From Candidatus Methylobacter titanis (GTDB taxonomy: Bacteria > Pseudomonadota > Gammaproteobacteria > Methylococcales > Methylomonadaceae), in assembly GCA_029946125.1 (NCBI GenBank), contig JAQSDX010000027.1, forward strand, positions 1-48,808: a DNA stretch of 48,808 nucleotides, read 5' to 3'. The notes under the pieces were generated by a model. That model saw only the letters and a program-made list of their open reading frames with translations. It ran no database searches and was not told the DNA's origin. Of the stretch, positions 8,256 to 17,222 are shown piece after piece; position 1 is the first letter of the stretch; each line of letters begins with the position of its first letter. The position numbers and the translations under genes are program-made.

Positions 8256-10487
8256 ATGAAGAAGCAACAAACAGAAATACCGATAAATTCAAACCCTAAA
8301 ACGAATAATGGCAGCCTGTTTGCCAACCTGAAATATGATTTACCCGCAGGTATTGCCGTTTTTCTGATAGCTATCCCGTTATCATTAGGGATAGCACTGG
8401 CATCGGGCGCACCGCTGTTTTCGGGATTGATTGCCGGTATTATCGGCGGAATCATAGTCGCTCCATTAAGCGGTTCGGCGCTGGGAATCTGCGGTCCAAC
8501 AGCGGCTCTCGCAATCATTGTCTGGTCAGCCATTGACAAACTGGGATTCAATGGTTTTTTACTCGCCCTGGTCGTGGCGGGTATTTTCCAAATTATCATG
8601 GGGCTGTCCAAAGCCGGAGTTATTGCCTATTACTTTCCGTCATCGGTCATTAACGGCATGTTGTCAGGTATGGGCTTCATTCTTTTTCTTAAGCAGCTTC
8701 CTCATGCTATGGGTTATGACCGGGATTACGAGGGTGATACCTCCTTTTTTGAGACTGATAACTACTCGTCTTTTTCTGAGTTGGCACATATGTTTGAATT
8801 TAGCTCACCTACGGCAATAATGATTGCGCTGATATCACTGGCAATTATTATTTTATGGGAACAACCGTTTATGAAAAAATTTCGGTTTTTTCAATTATTC
8901 CAGGGCATTTTATTCGCGATTTTAATCGGCACGTTCATCAATCAAGGTCTGCACAATTTTTATCCTGAACTGGCATTAGGTGGCAATCATCTGGTTATGA
9001 TTCCGGTCTTGAAAAACACCAGTGATTTATGGGGTCAGCTGCATTACCCTGATTTTTCCCAGATCAATAATCCGTCTATTTACCTGACCGCGTTAACGCT
9101 GGCTGTTGTGGCAAGCATAAAGACCCTGCTCTCAGTGGAGGCGGTTGATAAAATAGATCCCTATAAAAGAGTCACCTCTACCAATAAAGAGCTCATTGTT
9201 CAGGGAATCGGCAATGCCTGTAGCGGTTTAATCGGCGGTTTGCCGCTGGCTCAAGTCATCGTGCGCAGTTCCATTAATATTCAATCCGGTGCAAAAACCA
9301 AAACGTCAGGAATCATCTATGGACTGTTATTGCTGTTTGCGGTCATTCTTATTCCAGTACTGATCAATAAAATTCCTTTAGCCAGTTTGGCCAGCGTATT
9401 ACTGGTCGTCGGTTATAAATTGATTAGGCCGAAAGCTTTTAAAATCATGTACAAAGCGGGACTGTATCACTTCATTCCGTTCTGCGTCACCATCCTGGGT
9501 ATGATTTTTACCGATCTGCTGATCGGTCTTGCTATCGGCATGATCACCGCCTTGTTTTCGATATTGCTGGAAAATTATAAAAGTGGTTTTTACCTGAATG
9601 AGTCGCACATCGGCAATAAAACCATACTCCGATTATCCGAGCATATCTCTTTTCTGAATAAAGCCAATATCCAACAGACTCTTGAACAGTTGCCCGATCA
9701 TTCGGAAGTTGTGATTGACGCAACCCGTTCAAAATATATTGATTACGATGTCTACGAAATTATTGAAAACTTTAAAATTGAAGCGCAACGAAAGCACATC
9801 AAGTTGACCATTGAAAACCTGCGCGGATTTGGCGTGCTCGAACCGGTTGAAAATGCGAGGACATCAACCTACGATGCCCAGCAAGCATTAACACCGACTA
9901 CCGTGTTGGCGTTACTGAAAGAAGGTAATGAACGTTTTGTTAATAACCTAAAATCCAACCGGAATTTACTGGAGCAGATTAACGACACCCGACAAGGGCA
10001 ATTTCCTATTGCGATTATTCTTAGCTGCATGGATTCACGCACCTCGGTCGAATTGATTTTCGACCAGGGTTTGGGCGATGTGTTCAGTGCGCGGGTGGCG
10101 GGCAATGTCATCAATAACGACATCCTGGGCAGCATGGAATATGCCTGTAAGCTGGCCGGTTCAAAGTTGATTGTGGTATTGGGCCATTCGCATTGCGGTG
10201 CAATCAAAGGCGCTTGCGCCAATGTGGAACTGGATCATTTAAGCGGATTATTGCACAAGATAAAACCGGCTGTGGATGCTGTACAGGCCCAAGAGTACGG
10301 GAAAATCAGCGCCAGTAATAACGAACTTGTGCAAAAAGTGGCCGATAAAAATGTGCGAATGACCGTCGAGCAAATTAAAAGTAAAAGCCCTTTGCTAAAC
10401 ACCCTGTTAAAAAGCGGTGAAATCGATATAGTCGGCGGCATGTACGACATTGAAACCGGAAAAGTGAAATTCTATACACCTGATTAA
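8256..10487 (+). CDS. SulP transporter fused to beta-carbonic anhydrase
   Basis: The 743-residue protein has three modules: SulP transmembrane domain (about 20-430), STAS-like segment (about 450-530) and a C-terminal beta-carbonic anhydrase (about 545-743). The anhydrase has the zinc ligands Cys591, His644 and Cys647 (motifs SCMDSR and GHSHCG) and the catalytic dyad Asp593/Arg595, so it should be active. Known SulP-carbonic anhydrase fusions are thought to couple bicarbonate movement with CO2 hydration at the membrane. Upstream is a second SulP gene without the enzyme domain; downstream is a short, perhaps broken gene. Transport direction and substrate are not shown by the sequence. Confidence 0.94.
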   Translation: MKKQQTEIPINSNPKTNNGSLFANLKYDLPAGIAVFLIAIPLSLGIALASGAPLFSGLIAGIIGGIIVAPLSGSALGICGPTAALAIIVWSAIDKLGFNGFLLALVVAGIFQIIMGLSKAGVIAYYFPSSVINGMLSGMGFILFLKQLPHAMGYDRDYEGDTSFFETDNYSSFSELAHMFEFSSPTAIMIALISLAIIILWEQPFMKKFRFFQLFQGILFAILIGTFINQGLHNFYPELALGGNHLVMIPVLKNTSDLWGQLHYPDFSQINNPSIYLTALTLAVVASIKTLLSVEAVDKIDPYKRVTSTNKELIVQGIGNACSGLIGGLPLAQVIVRSSINIQSGAKTKTSGIIYGLLLLFAVILIPVLINKIPLASLASVLLVVGYKLIRPKAFKIMYKAGLYHFIPFCVTILGMIFTDLLIGLAIGMITALFSILLENYKSGFYLNESHIGNKTILRLSEHISFLNKANIQQTLEQLPDHSEVVIDATRSKYIDYDVYEIIENFKIEAQRKHIKLTIENLRGFGVLEPVENARTSTYDAQQALTPTTVLALLKEGNERFVNNLKSNRNLLEQINDTRQGQFPIAIILSCMDSRTSVELIFDQGLGDVFSARVAGNVINNDILGSMEYACKLAGSKLIVVLGHSHCGAIKGACANVELDHLSGLLHKIKPAVDAVQAQEYGKISASNNELVQKVADKNVRMTVEQIKSKSPLLNTLLKSGEIDIVGGMYDIETGKVKFYTPD

Positions 10488-10504
10488 CAGCAAGACACAT
10501 AAAC

Positions 10505-10822
10505 ATGACATCGTTTTCAGTATTTAACAAAAACAAGACGCATCGCAAACAAAGCCTCTTTTCATATTGTCTGATGGTAGCGATTGCCAGTCCTGTGCAA
10601 GCCTATGTTGATGATGACAGCCGCTCCGAAATCGGCGATGCCGCACTGAGCAGTGATGCGCCGCACATTCCTGAGCCCATGGTTTTCGATTTAGTCAGAC
10701 CACTCGGCGTTCGTCAGGGCGATCTGGAAGTGAATACACTTTCCGGTCACTACCGGGTTCAGTCAGACCGACTGGCTGGGAACTTGGTGAATGGTTTATG
10801 CATTTTAGGCGTATTTAATTAA
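10505..10822 (+). CDS. Small exported protein, possibly a truncated gene remnant
   Basis: The 105 residues begin with a signal-peptide-like segment (hydrophobic stretch around residues 18-32, then SPVQAYVDDD). A segment PEPMVFDLVRPLGVRQGDLEVNTL follows, which reads like the start of a longer exported or outer-membrane protein. After that the sequence becomes unlike a structured protein (SGHYRVQSDRLAGNLVNG) and stops. It starts 17 bases after the transporter-anhydrase stop. Either a short real protein or the 5' remnant of a larger gene; I favour a remnant, with low certainty. Confidence 0.4.
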   Translation: MTSFSVFNKNKTHRKQSLFSYCLMVAIASPVQAYVDDDSRSEIGDAALSSDAPHIPEPMVFDLVRPLGVRQGDLEVNTLSGHYRVQSDRLAGNLVNGLCILGVFN

Positions 10823-10973
10823 TTCCCGAGAAAGAACATTCGATTCGTAGAAAAAACAAGATCCACAAAAATACAATTCGTAAACAATTATTTGGTAGGT
10901 TCAGTATTGAAAATACCCTTACGTATCGTTTAGAGATTCAATTTTATTGGGCAAATTATTTTAGGAGAAACCG

Positions 10974-11387
10974 ATGATTCCATTAGCTAACCGAAAAATA
11001 TTGAGCCGTTTCATTGTATTTGGCCTTGTTATCACGCTATACGATATGATACTGCACTCATTGCTCGTAGTCATACACCTTGCTTTTGAGTGGTTTGAAC
11101 TCGGTCTTGAAGAACTTATCGAACATATTTTTCATACTAGCCGCCAACAAAGCCAGATTATCGTTTTTTATTTGCTATGGTTGATGGCGTTTTGCGTGCT
11201 TTATTACCTATGGCGCACGCTGCCGGGTCTTTATAGACGGTTTAAAACACAACTTCTTACCGCCGGTTTAGAGTATAAAGCCTATTTTAAGGATTGCTGG
11301 AGCGAACAGTCTTCAATCCAAAAAGTAAAATGGGTTACCTCCTTTACGGTGAGCGTATCTTTCCTAGCCTTTGTTGCTTTTAGTTAA
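10974..11387 (+). CDS. Small multi-pass membrane protein of unknown function
   Basis: A good ribosome-binding site (AGGAG) lies 7 bases before the ATG. The 137-residue product has three hydrophobic stretches: residues 9-35, 58-80 and the last 20. Between them is an amphipathic segment FEWFELGLEELIEHIFH and a basic loop. I do not recognise a family. It follows the SulP/carbonic anhydrase genes but after a 150-base gap, so a link with bicarbonate transport is only positional. Confidence 0.7.
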   Translation: MIPLANRKILSRFIVFGLVITLYDMILHSLLVVIHLAFEWFELGLEELIEHIFHTSRQQSQIIVFYLLWLMAFCVLYYLWRTLPGLYRRFKTQLLTAGLEYKAYFKDCWSEQSSIQKVKWVTSFTVSVSFLAFVAFS

Positions 11388-11445
11388 TAGCCAAGTTATC
11401 GGCTGTTACTGACCAACCCCTACTTGAAACTTTTAACATTTAGCT

Positions 11446-11637
11446 ATGATAAATAATTCAAAACCTATCACTGTCGATGAAACCGCAGAAGAAATACTTC
11501 ATCTATTGAAAGCTGCCAAAGCAGGCATTGATTTTGACCCTGCTACCCTTCAAGATCAGGCAAAGTCCATGCAAGAGCAACGAATGTATCTCATGCGCCA
11601 GCTCACCGCATCGCCTCATTCACCCAGTTCGCTATGA
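11446..11637 (+). CDS. Small hypothetical protein
   Basis: This 63-residue acidic-to-neutral, helix-rich product has no recognised domain. The segment ETAEEILHLLKAAKAGIDFDPATLQDQAKSMQEQR looks like a folded helical protein, while the C-terminal SPHSPSSL is low-complexity. The gene ends 40 bases before the YgfX-like gene on the same strand. Its small size makes the call uncertain. Confidence 0.45.
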   Translation: MINNSKPITVDETAEEILHLLKAAKAGIDFDPATLQDQAKSMQEQRMYLMRQLTASPHSPSSL

Positions 11638-11676
11638 ACAGGTCATCAATCGATGGCAAAATAAGCTAAATCCAAC

Positions 11677-12096
11677 TTGGCAAAAAAACACGAAGCTTCA
11701 CTGTTGGTGGAGCTTAAACCATCCAAACGATTAAAGCAGTTGCTGGTTGTGATGCATGCGCTGGCCTTGGCCTCAAGCATCGCCAATGCGTTACCGGTTG
11801 CCGTCAAACTGACCTTGTCGACCGGTATCTGCATCCATTTTTGGGGTACCGTTAAACGCTTAACCCAAAAGCCCTGCAACATCAAGCATACCGAAAAATT
11901 TGGTTGGGAAATATCCGACGGCAATGACTTTGAATCGATCCAAATCCTGAATTCAACCGTGATCACCGTATTCGCGATATTTTTGCACTTTAACAAAAAC
12001 GCACATAAGCAATCCCTACTGATACTCAACGATGCGTTAACTGAGGATGATTATCGGCGGCTTATCGTCAGACTGAAAACGGCTGGTAAAAAATAA
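11677..12096 (+). CDS. YgfX (CptA)-like membrane protein
   Basis: The 139-residue product has an N-terminal basic segment, ELKPSKRLKQLLVVMHALALASSIA, leading into a membrane hairpin (residues about 22-52). A C-terminal soluble part contains FILHFNKN-like and LLILNDALTEDDYRRLIVRL motifs. This pattern fits the YgfX/DUF1434 family. In enterobacteria YgfX is paired with SdhE, a flavinylation factor; no sdhE lies next to it here. An upstream ATG in the same frame is followed at once by a stop, so translation must begin at TTG 11677 or a later codon. Family assignment is moderate. Confidence 0.6.
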   Translation: MAKKHEASLLVELKPSKRLKQLLVVMHALALASSIANALPVAVKLTLSTGICIHFWGTVKRLTQKPCNIKHTEKFGWEISDGNDFESIQILNSTVITVFAIFLHFNKNAHKQSLLILNDALTEDDYRRLIVRLKTAGKK

Positions 12097-12111
12097 CAAA
12101 ACATCAGCACA

Positions 12112-12149
12112 AGCGTGACGGGGTTTGCAAACCCAAACCCCGTCACGCT
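12112..12149. terminator. Perfect 15-bp hairpin between convergent ygfX-like gene and parC
   Basis: Bases 12112-12126 pair perfectly with 12135-12149 around an 8-base loop, 15 bases after the YgfX-like stop. There is no T-run directly after it on the plus strand. On the minus strand T-rich sequence follows at a short distance. It probably acts as a transcription barrier for one or both converging genes. Confidence 0.6.
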
Positions 12150-12162
12150 GAATGGCAAAACG

Positions 12163-12260
12163 ACCCAAGCCAGCTTTGCCTACAGGGATGTAGGTAAGGC
12201 GGATATCTGCATTCAACACATCCCTGTGTCTTGGGCGCGAGAACGACTGCATGGATGCAG
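12163..12260. repeat. Group of small palindromes with GGGAT/ATCCC-type loops
   Basis: Three short stem-loops follow each other: 12179-12194 (CCTAC, loop AGGGAT, GTAGG), 12216-12229 (ACACA, loop TCCC, TGTGT) and 12247-12260 (CTGCA, loop TGGA, TGCAG). Outer bases CCCAAG at 12163-12168 pair with CTTGGG at 12230-12235. The AGGGAT loop is the same as in the in-frame repeats at 18811, 39436, 44795 and 46290, so this may be a related intergenic element. Confidence 0.65.
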
Positions 12261-12300
12261 GAGGTAGGTCACAAAAAATCATTCTACGATAAAATCATCA

Positions 12301-14532
12301 TCACTCGCATTCCAAGTCGTCAACCCGCTGAAAGCCTCTGGGTAAAGACAAGCCTCTTTTAGCGCGACTGCCGGAATAATGCTCAATATCTGCGCCTTTA
12401 AGCGTTAACTGCCTCTTACCGGCAATAATTTTTAACTGACTGTTTTCAGATAACACCGCCGCCGCAACCACGTAATCTTTTCCAGCACTTAGATCGACTG
12501 TCGGAATTTGAATCAACTTATTACCTTTGCCTTTCGCCAAAGCGGGCAACTCGGCCACCGGGAAAATCAGCAAACGGCCTTGTAAAGTGACCACCGCAAG
12601 CGAATCCGCTTCACTACGTACGCGTGCAGGTTTTAATACCTTGGCACCTTCCGGCAGCGTAATCATCTGCTTTCCGGCCTTATTTTTGCTCAACAATTCT
12701 TTCAGCTGAACCCTGAAGCCATAGCCGAAATGGCTGGCAAGCACATACCAGTCATCGGGCCCGCCTGCCAGCAAATGCAGAAATAACGAACCCGGCGGCG
12801 GATTCAGTCGCCCGGTCAACGGTTCGCCCTGACTCCTGGCCGACGGCAGATCGTGCGAGGCAGTACTATAGGCTCGCCCGGTGGAATCGAGGATGTAAAC
12901 CGGCTGAGTCGTCCGGCATTTGACTGCATCCAGAAAACTATCGCCGGAACGATAATTTAAACTGGCAACATCGATATCATGACCTTTTGCCGCCCTGATC
13001 CAGCCTTTTTCCGACAGAATAACCGTTAACGGTTCGTTGGTTATTAACGCTGTTGTTTCCAGCGCCTGCGCCGCATCTCTTGCAACCATCGGTGAGCGAC
13101 GATCATCGCCGTATTTCTCGGCATCGCGCTCAATTTCTTTTCTGATCAGACGATTGAGTAAGCGTTGCGAACCCAGGGTTTTTTCCAGCGCGGCGCGTTC
13201 CTTCTCCAGCTCATCCTGCTCGCCGCGAATTTTCATCTCTTCGAGCTTGGCCAGATGCCGTAACTTTAATTCCAGTATCGCTTCGGCCTGAATATCGCTG
13301 AGTCCGAAACGCTCCATCAGCACCAATTTGGGATGGTCTTCGTTGCGAATAATGGCGATAACTTCATCAATATTCAGATAGGCAATCAGTAAGCCATCCA
13401 AAATATGCAGGCGCGCCAGCACCTTATCCAGTCGATATTGCAGGCGTTTGCGCACGGTCTCGGTACGAAATACCAGCCATTCAACCAGTATGCCTCTAAG
13501 CCCTTTAACCTTGGGCCGTCCATCCAGGCCGATCATGTTCATGTTGACGCGATAGCTTTTTTCCAGATCGGTGGTCGCAAACAGATGCGACATCACTTCA
13601 TCCGCATCGATGCGTTTTGAACGGGGAATGACCAGTAAGCGGGTCGGGTTTTCATGATCGGATTCATCGCGCAAATCCTCAATCATCGGCAGCTTTTTCG
13701 CCAGCATTTGCGCGGCGATCTGCTCCATCAATTTGGCGCCGGAAACCTGGTGCGGCAACGCGGTGATCACGATATTGCCGTCTTCCTGCTCATATTTGGC
13801 ACGCATTTTTATCGAGCCGCCGCCGCTGATATACATTTTTTGTATATCCTCAGCCGAAGTGATGATTTCCGCATCGGTCGGATAATCAGGGCCTTTAATA
13901 TGAGTAAACAGCATTTCCAGCGTACTGTCCGGATCATCCAATAACTGGATGCAAGCGCTGGCGACTTCGCGCAGGTTATGCGGCGGTATGTCGGTCGCCA
14001 TGCCGACCGCGATGCCCATGGTGCCGTTCAGCAAAATATTCGGCAGCCGCGCAGGCAACAGCACCGGCTCTTTCAGCGTCGCATCAAAATTATCCGACCA
14101 GTCCACCGTGCCCTGCCCCAATTCGCTTAACAAGGTGTGCGCATAAGCGGTCAGGCGCGATTCGGTGTAGCGCATCGCGGCAAAGGATTTGGGATCGTCC
14201 GGCGAACCCCAGTTGCCTTGCCCGTCAACCAGCGGATAACGGTAGGAAAAATTCTGCGCCATCAACACCATGGCTTCATAGCAGGCGGAATCGCCGTGCG
14301 GATGATATTTACCCAACACGTCACCGACGGTTCTGGCCGACTTTTTAAACTTGGCCGTCGCCGTCAAACCCAACTCGGACATCGCATAAACAATACGCCG
14401 CTGCACCGGTTTTAAGCCATCGGCAATATGCGGCAAAGCCCTGTCTAAAATCACATACATGGAATAATCCAAATAGGCTTTTTCGGCAAAATCCTTTAAC
14501 GGCAGTTGTTCAAAATTTCCTCGTAAGATCAT
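12301..14532 (-). CDS. parC: DNA topoisomerase IV subunit A
   Basis: ParC is the DNA-cleaving subunit of topoisomerase IV, which separates linked daughter chromosomes. The chosen start [24 protein letters not shown] matches the family N-terminus and gives 743 residues. A start at 14601 would add 23 residues without known equivalents. The quinolone-resistance region reads [15 protein letters not shown], the usual wild-type form, and the active tyrosine is in [10 protein letters not shown] (residue 122 of this start). C-terminal beta-pinwheel repeats are shorter than in GyrA and lack a canonical GyrA box, supporting ParC. parE is not in the window. Confidence 0.95.
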   Translation of the reverse strand: MILRGNFEQLPLKDFAEKAYLDYSMYVILDRALPHIADGLKPVQRRIVYAMSELGLTATAKFKKSARTVGDVLGKYHPHGDSACYEAMVLMAQNFSYRYPLVDGQGNWGSPDDPKSFAAMRYTESRLTAYAHTLLSELGQGTVDWSDNFDATLKEPVLLPARLPNILLNGTMGIAVGMATDIPPHNLREVASACIQLLDDPDSTLEMLFTHIKGPDYPTDAEIITSAEDIQKMYISGGGSIKMRAKYEQEDGNIVITALPHQVSGAKLMEQIAAQMLAKKLPMIEDLRDESDHENPTRLLVIPRSKRIDADEVMSHLFATTDLEKSYRVNMNMIGLDGRPKVKGLRGILVEWLVFRTETVRKRLQYRLDKVLARLHILDGLLIAYLNIDEVIAIIRNEDHPKLVLMERFGLSDIQAEAILELKLRHLAKLEEMKIRGEQDELEKERAALEKTLGSQRLLNRLIRKEIERDAEKYGDDRRSPMVARDAAQALETTALITNEPLTVILSEKGWIRAAKGHDIDVASLNYRSGDSFLDAVKCRTTQPVYILDSTGRAYSTASHDLPSARSQGEPLTGRLNPPPGSLFLHLLAGGPDDWYVLASHFGYGFRVQLKELLSKNKAGKQMITLPEGAKVLKPARVRSEADSLAVVTLQGRLLIFPVAELPALAKGKGNKLIQIPTVDLSAGKDYVVAAAVLSENSQLKIIAGKRQLTLKGADIEHYSGSRAKRGLSLPRGFQRVDDLECE

Positions 14533-14687
14533 AAATTGCAATCCGTCCTTGGGTAAATCCAGAGACAAGGCGCGAAGTTTCTCCAGGCTTTCCTGGCGCA
14601 TTTTGGCTGATTCATAAGTCTTTTTTCCATATTGTTATCCAGTTGTCGTCTCGGTACTGTACTAATTTGTCCATTTTCATTTAATCA

Positions 14688-15209
14688 TTATTTGTGTATT
14701 GCCTTTGGAGGCGGCGGCATATAAATTTTATCCAAATCATGGTCGATTTTAACCGCAAGACTTTCGACGCCTTTGAGCGTTAATTTTTCATCTCCGCCTT
14801 TGATCTCTGAAATGTAATTGCCGATTAATTGACCATTATTAGTCCTGACTAAATGGCCCATGATATAAGCGAACAAGAAACTGGGTTTATGCAGCCTTCC
14901 AACCAGTACATAATCTGCACCGGCATTTTTAGCCAGTTCGGCGGCGCTATCATGGTGATCAAAAAGATAGCCGACTCCGCCATCTGCTTCCCGCTGCGAC
15001 GCTAAATCTATAGTAACAATTTTATACCCGGCTCTTTCCAGCTCAGCTTCCAGCATGGCTTTTATGCTCGCGGTTCTTTGCACCTCAGCGGGTATGCCCG
15101 GAGCTAAAGTCAGATCGCGCAATTCGAAATCCAATATGGCTATGCTGGTTTCTGCATTAGCCTGGGCGGTGCAGAGTACCCATAAGAATAATAGTGTAAA
15201 AATTTTCAT
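14688..15209 (-). CDS. Exported DUF2380/DUF3280-like protein
   Basis: The 173-residue protein has a signal peptide (cleavage near ANAE, residue 20). The mature body starts SIAILDFELRDLTL, a hallmark of DUF2380-type proteins. It continues with LEAELERAGYKIV and AGADYVLVGRLHKPSFLF, resembling the alpha/beta fold of the TolB-N/CsgG-like group. Function is unknown; homologues in methylotrophs are sometimes found near methanol-oxidation genes, which is background knowledge and not shown here. It is transcribed toward parC but separated by over 150 bases. Confidence 0.75.
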   Translation of the reverse strand: MKIFTLLFLWVLCTAQANAETSIAILDFELRDLTLAPGIPAEVQRTASIKAMLEAELERAGYKIVTIDLASQREADGGVGYLFDHHDSAAELAKNAGADYVLVGRLHKPSFLFAYIMGHLVRTNNGQLIGNYISEIKGGDEKLTLKGVESLAVKIDHDLDKIYMPPPPKAIHK

Positions 15210-15433
15210 GACTTGCCTCTTGGAGTCCGTTTAAAAATGCAGCATAGCACGGTATTAGCGATAGTGAACTTTGCCAAATAACGCTTTTAACTTATAACTT
15301 ATTGTTTTATTGAGGCGTCAATGCAATATAAGACGTGTTGCAGGAAATTCATGATGAGACTAGCATAGCCAGTTGCCAGCTTCAAATATGAGGCAGCATT
15401 TCATTTTTCCTTCAATTCAGCAGGGAGATCATC

Positions 15434-15676
15434 ATGCCAATCCAAGACGAACATGACAATAAAACCGACCAACCACTGTCATCAACAGACTCAGACGATT
15501 CTACAGAAAATGTTAAAGGCTCCATTAAGACACTGTTATTAGCCATCGCCGGCGTGGTGCTGGTGTTATCCATCATGGTATTACTGCCGATGCTTCTTAC
15601 CTATTTATCTGAGGGAGATTATCGCCCTGTAGGAGAGCCTCATCCAGGCCTAAGCAGTCAAAGCGACTATAAGTGA
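15434..15676 (+). CDS. Small single-pass membrane protein
   Basis: An AGGGAG ribosome-binding site precedes the ATG by 7 bases. The 80 residues start with a strongly polar acidic segment (DEHDNKTDQPLSSTDSDDS). One transmembrane helix (about residues 33-58) and a short polar tail follow. No family is recognised. The gene stands alone, converging on folP. Confidence 0.6.
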   Translation: MPIQDEHDNKTDQPLSSTDSDDSTENVKGSIKTLLLAIAGVVLVLSIMVLLPMLLTYLSEGDYRPVGEPHPGLSSQSDYK

Positions 15677-15705
15677 AACCTGATAAATAGGGAATAGTTG
15701 TAAAC

Positions 15706-15729
15706 GGTGGGCAGAAAAACCTGCCCACC
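15706..15729. terminator. Hairpin between convergent small ORF and folP
   Basis: A 9-bp perfect stem (15706-15714 with 15721-15729) around AAAAAC abuts the folP stop codon. There is no T-run on either side, so it may work as a convergent-gene barrier or an RNA 3' stabiliser rather than a classical terminator. Confidence 0.55.
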
Positions 15730-16593
15730 CTATCTGCTCTGTTTAATCGCCCAGGCCACATCGGCTGCCTGCCGGTTTTCCTTAACATCATGCACCCGAA
15801 ACATCTGTACGCCCGACATTACACCTAAAGCCGTGGTCACTGCGGTGGCTGTTACCAGTTCCGAGGGTTCTGCAACATCACAAATCGTGCCCATAAAGCG
15901 CTTGCGACTGGTACCTAACAGCACCGGAAAACCCGTTGCCACCAACGCATCAAGATGCGCCAGCAAATCGATATTATCCTGCTTGCGCTTGCCAAAACCT
16001 ATGCCCGGATCGATCACAATAGCCTGTTTTTTAATCCCTGCCTTTAACGCCGCATTAATGCTTTCGTTCAGGGCTTCAAGCACCTCCTGTACGACATTTT
16101 CATAATGCGGATTATCCTGCATGGTTTTTGAGACACCCTGACTGTGCATCAAAATAATCGGCACACCGGTTTGAGCGGCCAGCGTCAAGATCGCTGCATC
16201 CGCCCTGCCCCCTGAAATATCGTTGATCATATCGGCTCCGGCATCCAGCGCCGCTTTGGCGACCTCACTAGAGGTCGTATCGATACTGATTAATATATGA
16301 CTAGCCAACTGTTGTCTGATGGCTTCAATCACCGGAACTACCCTCTGGATTTGTTCCGCAGCCGCAACCGGTTCAGCGCCGGGACGCGTCGACTCGCCGC
16401 CGATATCTACAATATCTACGCCTTCAGACAACATCAGTTCAACCTGCTGCAAAGCCGCATTAAGACCTGAAAATTTGCCGCCGTCGGAAAAACTATCCGG
16501 CGTCACATTTAAAATCCCCATAATCAGCGGTTTGGTCTGTATGCCGCCTGTAGGGACGACCGGCCGGTCGCCCAGATTGACTTGATTGAACAT
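15730..16593 (-). CDS. folP: Dihydropteroate synthase
   Basis: FolP condenses p-aminobenzoate with 6-hydroxymethyl-dihydropterin diphosphate in folate synthesis. The 287-residue TIM-barrel protein has the two signatures MGILNVTPDSFSDGGKF (residues about 25-41) and VDIVDIGGESTRPGA. Asp in SIDTT, DINDISGG-type residues and the C-terminal SRKRFMG are also present. It is transcribed away from the methanopterin-type gene cluster across a 92-base divergent spacer. Because the neighbouring DUF6513 protein also carries a pterin-binding domain, the true folate enzyme is best assigned to this intact, canonical copy. Confidence 0.95.
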   Translation of the reverse strand: MFNQVNLGDRPVVPTGGIQTKPLIMGILNVTPDSFSDGGKFSGLNAALQQVELMLSEGVDIVDIGGESTRPGAEPVAAAEQIQRVVPVIEAIRQQLASHILISIDTTSSEVAKAALDAGADMINDISGGRADAAILTLAAQTGVPIILMHSQGVSKTMQDNPHYENVVQEVLEALNESINAALKAGIKKQAIVIDPGIGFGKRKQDNIDLLAHLDALVATGFPVLLGTSRKRFMGTICDVAEPSELVTATAVTTALGVMSGVQMFRVHDVKENRQAADVAWAIKQSR

Positions 16594-16685
16594 TCCCTAA
16601 AAACTCCTGTGCGCGAAATCGGCGTATCGATTCATGTATAATAACCAATTGTTTTCGACCCTGATTGATTTTAATGGAACCTTGA

Positions 16686-17222
16686 ATGAATAAGGCACGA
16701 CTAGCCTGGGCCATTACCGGCTCCGGTCATTATATAGAAGAATGCCTGAATTTCCTGATGACGCTGGACGATGTTGATTTATATCTGAGCCAGGCTGGTG
16801 AAGAGGTATTACACATGTACGGCATCAATCTCGACGACATCCGCAAAAAAATGCCGGTGTACCGCGACAAAACCGCTTCAGCACCGCCGGTCGGGCATTT
16901 TTACAAGGGTCATTACCATACCTTTGTGATGGCTCCGACAACATCGAATACGGTGGCCAAATGCGTGCTGGGCATTGCCGACTCGTTGGTGACCAATCTG
17001 TATTCCCAGGCTGGGAAATGCAAGGTTCCGAGCATTGTTTATCCCTGCGATATAGCGCCGGAAATGGAAACCACCGCACCGGGCGGAAAAGTCATGGTAT
17101 ATCCGCGAAAAATCGATCTGGAAGGCACGGCCAAATTGCGCAGTTTTGAATACACCACCGTCGTTGAAAGCGTCGATGAATTAATCAGCAAAGTTAACCA
17201 GCGGTTGCAATCCCTGACATGA
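16686..17222 (+). CDS. Flavoprotein, DmrB/AfpA-like dihydromethanopterin reductase
   Basis: This 178-residue HFCD-fold flavoprotein resembles archaeal dihydromethanopterin reductase (DmrB) and its relatives in methylotrophic bacteria. The sequence has the N-terminal WAITGSGHYIEECL phosphate-binding loop, the central FVMAPTTSNTVAKCVLGIADSLVTNL motif of this flavoprotein family and MVYPRKIDLE. Expected role: final reduction of dihydro- to tetrahydromethanopterin, the C1 carrier for formaldehyde oxidation. Its stop overlaps the next gene's start by 4 bases (ATGA), so the two are translationally coupled. Assignment rests on family pattern and context. Confidence 0.85.
   Translation: MNKARLAWAITGSGHYIEECLNFLMTLDDVDLYLSQAGEEVLHMYGINLDDIRKKMPVYRDKTASAPPVGHFYKGHYHTFVMAPTTSNTVAKCVLGIADSLVTNLYSQAGKCKVPSIVYPCDIAPEMETTAPGGKVMVYPRKIDLEGTAKLRSFEYTTVVESVDELISKVNQRLQSLT

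Noticed and set aside
9869-10222. Minus-strand frame opposite the carbonic anhydrase domain.
   Set aside because: The plus-strand domain has all catalytic residues; the antisense frame is incidental.
11646-12029. A 127-codon minus-strand frame over the YgfX-like gene.
   Set aside because: No start signal or family features, and the plus-strand product fits a known family better.
13654-14415. Several plus-strand frames opposite parC.
   Set aside because: They lie fully inside a highly conserved gene and have no independent support.
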